This document shows, piece after piece, positions 31,560 to 39,520 of a stretch of DNA of 39,520 nucleotides. The position numbers and the translations under genes were made by a program. Origin of the DNA: Stagonosporopsis chrysanthemi (lineage: Eukaryota; Ascomycota; Dothideomycetes; Pleosporales; Didymellaceae); contig JAFISE010000232.1 of NCBI GenBank assembly GCA_022560025.1, positions 1 through 39,520 of the forward strand, in the 5' to 3' direction. The number at the start of each line of letters is the position of its first letter. The stretch's first letter is position 1. A model generated the notes under the pieces. The model had not been told where the DNA came from and made no database searches. It worked only from the letters and a program-made list of their open reading frames with translations.

Positions 31560-34500
31560 TCTTAAAATACCTTTACTATGCTTTTTTTATCTACACCTAT
31601 TATTAGGTCTATTTAGCAGCTAAGTAAGTAGTAAAAAGCTAATAGTATTGTCTTAGAAATCTTAGGTAGTAGAGATCCTAGGTACTAGACTTTAGTCTGT
31701 ATTTACTACAGCTTTCTAGCTAACCTATGTATACTTATCTTTATAGCTGCTATATAGCTAGTAAGTAAGTATTCTATATCTATTGTGCGTAGATGTATTG
31801 TAAAGCAGAGTTTAGCTTCTTCTAATATATTAGCAGTAGAAAGTAGTCTAGTGTCTTAGAAGAAAGTAGCAATAAAGGTTGTTTGCTACACTAAGAGAAT
31901 CTTTCTAGCTACTATAGCTAGTGTTTTGTCTATAACTGCTATATACTACTTTATATAAGTACTTACCTTAGTAAGTCTGCTAAGTTTAAGTATATATAAA
32001 AGCTTTATATAAATTTTATACTAGTACTTAGCTTTATATAAAAGAAATAAGTATATATAGGTTATTATAGCTTTATAAAGAAAGCTAGCTAGTAGTTTAT
32101 AGGCTGTATTTACTAAGCTATAAATATAATAGGCTATCTTAGCTGCTTTTATATTATATGTAGCTACGTAGTGCTTAAAAGTAAGCTTGTAGTTAAACTA
32201 GATCTCTAGCTATTAGAGAGCTAGCTAGGTTCTTAACGTATTTAGCAAGATTAAATAGATTGTAAGATATTTGTCTACTATACAAAGTAGTATATAGCTA
32301 CTTTTTTATTAAGTAAGGTAGATTATTTTTTATTTTTCTAAGGCAAAGGTAACTTTATTAGCTATACTTTATACTTTAATCTATTATAAGTCTACTACTA
32401 AGAGCTAGATATTTTTATTAAAAGAGTATAAAGCTTAATATAAGTATATATTATCTATATATTTAAATCTCTTTTTTATATTTATAGATAGCAGCTTTGC
32501 TAGGTATAGTGTATACAAGACTAGAGAGAAAAGTAAGCTTTGTAGTATACTGTAGGCAACTAAGTAGCTAGAAGTAGTAACTTAGTCTAGGTAGACTTAA
32601 ACTCTTTAATTAGTAAGAAAAAAGTTAACAAAGAGAAGAGTTCTTTAAAGCTAGCCTTATTAGGCTATCTAGTGTAGTAGGTAGTTTTTAAAGAAAGTGT
32701 TAAAAGCACCTTATATATTTAAAGTTACTATTATAATATACTAGCCTTTTGCCTATACTGCTTCTATATTATAAGTAAACGCTGTAGTTAGATCTATAGC
32801 AGAGCGCTTTAAAAAGGTACTTCTATACTAAGAGCTAAGGATCTTATAAGTTATAGTAGTCTATATAATTCTTCTAGCTACTGTCTTTTTAAAGCTCTTT
32901 TTAATATAAAAAAAGAGCACTATAAGTCTCTAAGATTAAAGTAATATCTAATCTTTTTTTCTTACCTTAGGTATTATAGCTACTTTTATAAGCTTCTACT
33001 AGCCTAGAAAGTAGTTAAGCTGTAAGTATTGCTAGAAGATTTGTTGTATAAGTTCTCTTACCTAGGCCTAGTAGGCACAGAGTAGTTGCATAGTAAAGCA
33101 GTCTGTTCTTAGTAAAGTACTTAAGACCTTTATTATATTTTACTTAGCTTCTTCTAGTAAGATGTAAGTGCTCTAAGAGAGAGGCGCTATTACTTCCTAC
33201 TCTAGTTAGTAGCTAAGGTTGTCTTCTACTATATAGTAGTTAAAGACTTACTTTTAAAGTACCTTTGCTTTCTTTAGAAAGTTAGATATTGTTTTACTAT
33301 CTACTATAAGAGAAGTGTCTTAATAGTTTAGTGTAAGCTTATACTAAGCAACTACTTTAAATAGATCTTTACTGTCTTTAGCATTGTTAAGAATATATCT
33401 CTAGTATTGTCTTTTAGCCTATTAGACTATTGTCTTAAAAGCTTATATTTCTTCTAGTAAGGTACTGCTACTACAGTGCTGTCTAGTATATTTATAAGCT
33501 TAGTAGGCTGTCTTATACTTCTTTGTCTACTACAGTGCAGCACGTCTTTACTTACAATCTAGCTTGCTTACTATCTTTATAGAGTACTAAACTACCTTTA
33601 TTAGTATTATAATATATCTATTAAGCTGTGCTGCACTTTAAGCTCTAAGCAGGTCTAGAATATTCTAGATGCTTATCTTAACAAGCTCTGTAAACTTAGG
33701 TAGGCTTACTTTTATAACTTAGTAGTAGTATTAATCTAAGTACTGTATACTTTTTATAAAGGTAAGAATATAAGTTACTATTATCTTATAGTCTAAACTA
33801 CTATATATACTTATATTAACTTATAATTAAGTAAATAAAATATTAGAAAAGGTAAAGTTAATAACCTAGCCTACTTAGTATATTAGCTGTTCTAAGATAC
33901 TAATATAGTCTATAAAGGTAGTAGCAGCTTATTTAGCTAGCTTAGCACCCCTGTTAGCTGCGCTAGTAGCTTGGTTAAAGGACTTGTACTTAGTGTTAAA
34001 GTTACCCTCTATAAAGTACTATTAAAAGAGTGTTAGATATATAATATACTATATTACGCTAGAGGTGTATAGCTGTCTATAGTAGTTTAGTATAGAAACT
34101 CTGTTTATAATAGCTTATAGTAAGTCTAGGTAATTAAAGCTTTTTCTAGCCTAGAGTTTAAGGTAGTACTCTTTGTAGATATATATTATTACTCTAGAGC
34201 AGGTTAAGCCTAGTATGTTAAAGGTATTCTAGGTACTAATAGATGCAAAGTATTTATAGCCTAGGTAGGTAGAAGTTCTTAAGTTAGCACAGGTAAAGAG
34301 TTCTTAAATATATACTATGTCTATACCCTTCTAGAAGGCTACTTCTAGTATAGTAATATAGTAGAGAGAGCTCTTGCTAATATTAGCCTAGCACATACAG
34401 AGTTAGTTTCTCTGCTAGCTAGGCTGTTAATACTTATTATAGGCAGAAAGTATATACAGGTATTTTAGTATATAGATAGTAGTTTATTACTTATACTAGT

Positions 34501-36616
34501 ATTTTTTCTCTTTAAAGTTAAGAAGTTAGTATAAATAGTTAGTTATAAGCATAGACTGTTAGTAGATATATCTCTTATATTTAGGTTTGCACAGCCTGCA
34601 GTAGCTTGTTTTAGTCTCTTTTCCCTACTATTAGTAGGTAAAAATACTTAAGAGGCACTGCTTGTTTCTATTATAGCTACCTTGCTATCTTCTTTAGGTA
34701 CTTGCTTTTAAAAAAAAAGGTAGAGAGCTAAGATCTCTTAAGCAGCTTTTAGAAGAGTACTCTTATACTATAGTATTATCTAGTAAAAAGTTACCTTTAC
34801 TATTCTATAGAGATGCTAATATATTGCTCTGCTTACATAGTAGACAGTATTTAGTTTAGCCTTAGTAGGCTTAATTATATGTCTATGCACCTAGCAAGGA
34901 GTAGCTAAGTAGTTAGAGTAACTAGCTAGGTATAGGCTATAGTAGTTAGTATACTTAGCTTTATAGTAACAGTCTACTCTATAAAGCTCTTAGTGTCTAT
35001 CTATATAGTCTTTACAGTATATACAGTAAGTAACTTATATATAGTAAGTAATATTATAGTACTACTAGCAGTCTAGGTTATATCTCTAGATAGTAGAGTG
35101 TTTATAGATTTCTTTTAAGAATTAGCTAGTACTAAAAAGCTAAAATAAGCAGACTAGCTCTTTGTATAATATAATCTATATAGTAAGTCTATTCTAGTTA
35201 GCCTTATAGTATAAGGGCCTGCAGCTAACTAGCTGCTTGCCTGTTTGCAAGCAGACCTCTTTCTTTACTAGCTAAGTAGTAATAAGCAGTTTAGTACTAT
35301 CTAGAGTCTAAAAAGAGCTAGGTACTCTTTGTACAGTATAGTTAATCTAGTGTTCTAAGATCCTAATTATCTTTCTACCTAAGGCTTTTACTATAAGCTC
35401 TTAGTTTCTTTAAGTTAAAACTTAATCTCTAATTGTTTTATTTGCTAGTATAATTACCTAGCCTATATTAATTAGCAATATAGTAAAGATATCTTAAAGA
35501 GTAATTTCTTCTATACTCTTGTATACTGCCTGTCTTATTATAAAGAAAAAAGGTTGTTATAATTATACTAATAAGTTAGAGATTATAATAAAGATTTAAA
35601 TATCTTTCTTTAGCTTAGAAAGTAGGTTAGGCTAGGACCTAGCAGAGTTAAGAGCTTACTACTGCCTTTGCTTAGTACTGTGTTTTAAGAGTCTCTAGCT
35701 ATGTCTGCCTAAAAGCAGCGTCCTAGTTCTTAGCTCTTAAAGTTGCTTTAATTAGTGTTACTGCTCTAGTAGGAGCTAAAGAAAGAATTGCTTTAAGAAA
35801 GAAAGGTTAGAGCCTTAATAACTCTCTGCTGCAGTTCTACAGCAATCTTAGCTTCTTAAGAGTTAGAATAGCCTTCTGTATAATAATCTATAGCTACTGC
35901 AAAGGCAGTAGTAATAGTGTTCTATAGCTAAGTAATCTCCTAAGTCTTAATAATATAGCGTTAGATAGTATTAGAGACTTAGAGTTTAAGAGCACTTTTA
36001 CTAAAGTTTAGGCTGCTTAGAAGAAGGGCTTAATAATTTAAAACCTTCTAGAGCTGTTCTAAGGCGTATTTATTAAAGTGTTAAAGAGACTTAAAGTCTA
36101 GAGACTCTGTGTACTAGAAGGTTAAAGAGCTAAAGAGAGTAGAAAACTCTATTATTTTTGCTACGCGCCTCTTTGTACATTGCACAAAGAGCAAGAAAGA
36201 AGTTAGACGTGTCTTTAGTATTGCTATAGTAAGCCTAGTTAATTTGCTAAGATTTTTAGAGCCTCTAGAAAAGAGACCTAAAAATTAAAAAGTTAGTATT
36301 TAGTATGCTAAGAGATAGGTCTCTATATTTAGCTCTAATCTAAGATACCTAGCTAACTAAAAGAGCTAGCTTAAGTTTTTGTATATATAAAAGATAGACC
36401 TTAGTCAAGGCTATAATTTAAGCTACTAAATATCTAAATTAAGCGTAAGCCTATTAAGATATTACAGATTCTAAGATCTTAATATAGAGACCTATTTGCT
36501 AGTCTAACCTAGTAGTAGGTAAAGGTAGAGTTAAGGTTGTACAGACCTAGAGGTAGTAGTAGATAGGCTAGCAAATAGGTAGGGGTTAGGTAGGGGTCAG
36601 GGTAGCACGTAACAGT

Positions 36617-36677
36617 ACCTAACCTCTACCCAACTCCTACCTACGCTAAGTTAATACTAAGTAGGTAGAGGTTAGGT
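36617..36677. repeat. Inverted repeat with 14-bp stems
   Basis: ACCTAACCTCTACC (36617-36630) is the exact reverse complement of GGTAGAGGTTAGGT (36664-36677), with a 33-bp loop. It lies in a stretch (36480-36720) of unusual G/A-rich and C/T-rich words that separates the heavily RIP-mutated LINE zone from the less mutated zone on the right. Confidence 0.7.
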
Positions 36678-36719
36678 TGTCTCTACTTAGGGTAGAGGTT
36701 GAGTTAGAGTTGCTAAAAA

Positions 36720-38140
36720 ATACACTAAAAATTAGCTTTGCTAACTCTAACTATATATAGAAAAGATTTGCAGGATTCTAAATCTATTATTTTTTAAGAA
36801 AATAACTCTATTAGATATTAGAATTGTAGAGAATTATTATTACAGTAAATTATTACATTATATAATTATTAGTTTAGAAAGAGTTTGCAATTGCTCTTTA
36901 TAGACATGCTTAGGGAATTAGAGTTAGAATGTAAACATGTACACTAATTAGCTAAACAACGTTTTACTGCTGCTAAAAGTACTAAGCTTATTATAGTATT
37001 AAAGAGCTAGCTTAGAATCTTTCTGCTAAATAGTAACTCTCTTTGCATATATAGCGTTTAGGTTAAGATCTAATAATATTAGCACCTACATTAAATTATA
37101 TTTGCAAATATATATACCTTTAAAATATCCTACTAAGAAAGCCTTACTTGCTTCTTAAATAGCTTTAATTGCAGAGCGTTAGAAACAAGCGTTGCTTATT
37201 ACCTAGATATACTGTGTGATTTCGCGAATAAGGCGCGCAAATAGCAGCTTGCAGAAGAGAAGTTTGCTACCTCTCTAGTAGTAACAGATTTTGCAGAGAG
37301 CAACAGCTACAGAGAATTAGAACAGTTCTGTAATAATAGCCTGTAATAACCTACTACTAGGCTTATAGCGCTAGAGCTTGCAAGTAAGTTTAGTAGATAG
37401 AAGTAATTTGTAGGCAGCTTTTATAGTAAGGGGCTTAGCTTTTAGCTTTTAAGTAACAGCCTGTACGCTAGCTTTGTTCTTAATATTCTTAAACTTTAGC
37501 AGCATAGTAGTAGTTATGCAGAGCAATAGATAGGTTGTAAGTAGTAAGTAGATAGTAGATACAGGTAGACGAACAGATATTTTGTAAATATTCTGCAGTT
37601 ACAGTAAGTTTGTTAGGCCCTACAGCTCTGCAGCTTAGTGCACAGCTATACCTATAATAATTAACTGTAATAATTATTTCTACACACACAACTAACTAAG
37701 CGCTTTTAAATAAGCTTATTTTAAGATAGATCTAACTTTAATTAGGTAAGTTCTCTAAATGTGCAGCTAGAGTTGATAATTATTAGATAGTAGAGCAGGT
37801 AGGGCGCAGCCTAGCTTAGAAAATCTGCAAGTAGGGATAGCTTTGTAGCTAACTTGCTAGCTGTTACTGTAATAGATAACTGTAATAAACTACTATATTA
37901 TTAAACGCAAGACGCGCTTTTTAATAATACTGTTTTCTAGTTAATCTAATGTTTTGCAGCGTAGATATGCAAACTGCAAGCGTAGCAGTCTTGCAATTTA
38001 GGCGCGTTTTTGTTTGCCTGCAGCGCACAGGCTACCTAGCTTAAAAAAACAAAGCTGCAAACTAGTAACTAGTTAGTAACCTAACTACAACAACTACTAT
38101 ACTTGCACATAATTTTGCGCACTATTATTGCAGCTATAGA
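36720..38140. other. AT-rich sequence without recognisable gene
   Basis: Mixed AT-rich DNA with recurring words such as AACTGTAATA and AATAATTATTA. RIP is milder than in the LINE. An open frame at 37489-37689 is a chance product of AT-rich sequence. I cannot assign an element. Confidence 0.5.
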
Positions 38141-38145
38141 CTTTA

Positions 38146-39341
38146 TAGAAGACGTCTAACAGCTCTATATCAAGCAGGAGGATAAGCCTAAGCTGCCTGC
38201 TTTTACTAGTAGTTTGTACATTCTAGATTGCTTTAAACTAGAAGAATAGAACAGTCTTATTAACATAATTATTACAGCTACTTATCACATTGCTAAAGCT
38301 AATTATAATAGAGCTTTGCAACTTAAGAGGCTGAGGTTCGCTACGTCCTTAATCAGCGCAGCCAAGGTAGATCTAAGAAAGGCCACCTTACTAATTCAAT
38401 ATTCTCTTTTAAGAGCTAGCTTAGCAATTCTACCTGCGCAATTTAGCAGAGAACTAGAGCTTTACTTTGCAATAAAAAAGAGGCAGCTATTAGCAAGGCC
38501 TGTAACGCTGACTGCGCAGCAAAATATCAGCTTCTTAAAAAACTAAAGACAGTAGCAACTTATATAGCTAGCACTGCTAAACAAAAGACTAAGATCTAGT
38601 AACAAGCTAAAGAAGATCTTAACTAGACCTGCTACAATGTCTACAAGAGTAGTTAGTTATTACGTCCTGTTATTATATCTTTATTCTAACTAAATATAGC
38701 AGAATAGCTTAAGAATAAGCTTAGTGCTGCCTATAAAAAATAAGATGCTATTAATTATAAGATTAACATGCGTAACTATTCAATATTTATTTCTAAGGTC
38801 AACGCTGCTGTTAAGAAGAAAGAGGAGTTAGGTACTAGCTAGGCAGCTGAACGCCTGTTTGGTGCTAGTAGTGCTCTTAAAATTATCCTCTAAAAAGAGT
38901 ATTAGAAGAGTCTTAAGAAGCTAAAAACTAACACCTTTAACTCTAATACTAAGAAAGAAGAGTAGGTTAAGTTTTGTAACAAGCTTTTGCTAAAGAGTCT
39001 AGCTGTGTGCCTAGATAATAAGTAAGAGTAAGTTATCACATCTAATTATTATATACATTTACTAATAGTACTAGGCAGCGTAAGCCTAATAATTACCTAG
39101 CTAATCTAGGCAATAGCAGCCTTCTTCTAACTGCAGACAACCTTTATATTAAGAGTAATAATAGCAATAAGTGCAAGGAAGAACTTAAGGATAATAGTAT
39201 TAAGCTAGAGGCATACTTTGCAGCTATGCTAAATAAGTATAAGACAGATAAGCAGTATCAGCAAGCTCTTATAGAGGAAGAGAAAACTAATTTTAAGAGT
39301 TTTAGTGATTTAGAGGACTTAGCCAGCAATAAAGAGGATAA
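38146..39341 (+). pseudogene. Unidentified degraded coding region
   Basis: The plus strand holds a long protein-like frame broken by TAA/TAG codons at places where CAA or TGG would be natural, as RIP would produce. It includes a clean stretch at 38316-38546 (RFATSLISAAKVDLRKATLL...) and another from about 39060 to 39344 (KLEAYFAAMLNKYKTDKQYQ...). In between, AAERLFGASSALKIIL and TKKEE-stop-VKFCNKLLLKS suggest a lysine-rich protein of some 350-400 residues, with at least one frame change near 39050. I do not recognise the family. A transposon-encoded protein is likely, given the surroundings. Confidence 0.5.
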
Positions 39342-39520
39342 TGTAACGACACAGGATGCTAGAGGGGTCCGAATCGCATAGGTATCTGCTACGAGGTGTA
39401 TAGGAGCACTAGGATAAACTACAGGACTAGATCTCTATTCCTATAGGTCTTGTACGAAAGGATACTTTAAAACTATCTATCTGAACTCTGTAGAGGCTTC
39501 CCCTCTTATACCTGGAAGCT
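39342..39520 (+). mobile_element. Possible start of an LTR or another repeat, cut by the window end
   Basis: From TGTAACGACACAGG at 39342 the sequence changes character: TGA, TGG and CCG reappear and the coding relic to the left stops abruptly. Many fungal Ty3/gypsy LTRs begin with TGTAACGA-like bases, so this may be a long terminal repeat inserted into the older relic. The other end and the target duplication lie outside the window. Confidence 0.4.

Larger units (their letters stand above)
30160..34600 (-). mobile_element. Degraded non-LTR retrotransposon (LINE, Tad/I-like)
   Basis: Minus-strand translation shows the domains of a LINE ORF2 in order, riddled with TAA/TAG stops. The endonuclease signature GNFNTKYKSFN, followed by NRGAKLAK, lies at 34017-33923 (family form GDFN...H, RG..L). 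The reverse transcriptase block RSAIDLTTAFTYNIEA, then VTLNI-stop-GAFN, is at about 32806-32700, followed by LYTLYLAKLL and YIDN (32463-32449), the eroded YADD active-site motif. RNase H appears as YLGIKENKAVDRLANLEA at about 30250-30190, the form of the domain's conserved P-G-H-x-G-x-x-x-N-E...AD segment. A terminal RNase H places it near the Tad/I-type LINEs. The 938-bp palindrome interrupts it between RT and RNase H. ORF1 probably lies further right (to about 36400), but I could not prove it. It is inactive. Confidence 0.8.
29390..39341. repeat. AT-rich, RIP-affected repeat block
   Basis: About 10 kb of AT-rich sequence dominated by CTA/TAG, TTA/TAA and AGCT-type words. Open frames are tiny and stops are everywhere. 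In two 300-bp samples (30001-30300 and 34501-34800) I counted CpA only as GCA (10) and ACA (2), and TpG only as TGC (11) and TGT (8), with no TCA, CCA, TGA or TGG. Loss of CpA with gain of TpA is the classic mark of repeat-induced point mutation. The effect is strongest from about 29750 to 36400 and weaker from about 37200 on. The block contains a LINE, a palindromic insertion and an unidentified coding relic. Confidence 0.88.

Noticed and set aside
34870..35060. Cys/His spacing on the minus strand suggesting a LINE ORF1 zinc knuckle
   Set aside because: Spacing does not fit CX2CX4HX4C without assumed changes; too weak to annotate.
36540..36720. GGTTAGG-like words suggesting telomeric DNA
   Set aside because: No tandem TTAGGG array; the words are irregular and present in both orientations as a hairpin.

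Overview
The window looks like nuclear DNA of a filamentous ascomycete, most likely a dothideomycete. Genes carry short GT-AG introns (41-60 bp, with CTAAC-type branch sites), the tRNA-Phe gene is intron-bearing, there is a Zn2Cys6 regulator and fungal-type NmrA-like and CoA-ligase genes, and the right-hand quarter is an AT-rich repeat block that carries repeat-induced point mutation (RIP) signatures. The phylum-level call rests on these features; the class is inference.

Layout. Positions 1-15200 are ordinary gene space with wide spacers: an MFS sugar transporter (1145-2947, -), a secreted DUF3237 protein (4489-5090, -), a Ser/Pro/Ala-rich single-pass surface protein (7699-9222, -), a steroid 5-alpha-reductase family membrane enzyme (10817-11797, -), tRNA-Phe(GAA) (12138-12222, +) and a MAPEG-type membrane protein (13211-13943, -). 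A large intronless ankyrin-repeat protein follows (15206-17773, +).

From 18454 to 25739 five metabolic genes are tightly packed: an NmrA-like Rossmann protein (+), a Zn2Cys6/fungal_trans_2 regulator with an apparent 1-base frameshift (-), a kappa-class GST/HCCA-isomerase-like protein (-), a 4-coumarate-CoA-ligase-like enzyme ending in a peroxisomal-type ARL tripeptide (+), and an SDR whose catalytic Tyr is replaced by Phe (-). The GST-like and ligase genes are head to head over 338 bp. This looks like a small aromatic/phenylpropanoid-type catabolic or detoxification cluster with its own regulator (inference).

From 25740 to 29390 no intact gene is seen, but relics are: a frameshifted C-terminal half of a GH3 beta-glucosidase (about 27480-27990, -) and a possible CRAL-TRIO fragment (about 26195-26335, -). 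From about 29390 to 39341 the DNA is AT-rich and repeat-derived. It holds a RIP-degraded LINE on the minus strand (endonuclease, reverse transcriptase and RNase H remnants in the right order), interrupted by a 938-bp nearly complete palindrome (30617-31554) flanked by a 5-bp duplication ACTAT. A second degraded coding relic (about 38146-39341, +) ends where sequence resembling the start of an LTR begins (39342). In the most heavily mutated part, hand counts show that CpA/TpG survives only as GCA/TGC and, less often, ACA/TGT; TCA, CCA, TGA and TGG are missing from the two 300-bp samples counted. This suggests a strongly context-dependent RIP process. The palindromic element and this mutation context are the two observations most worth following up.
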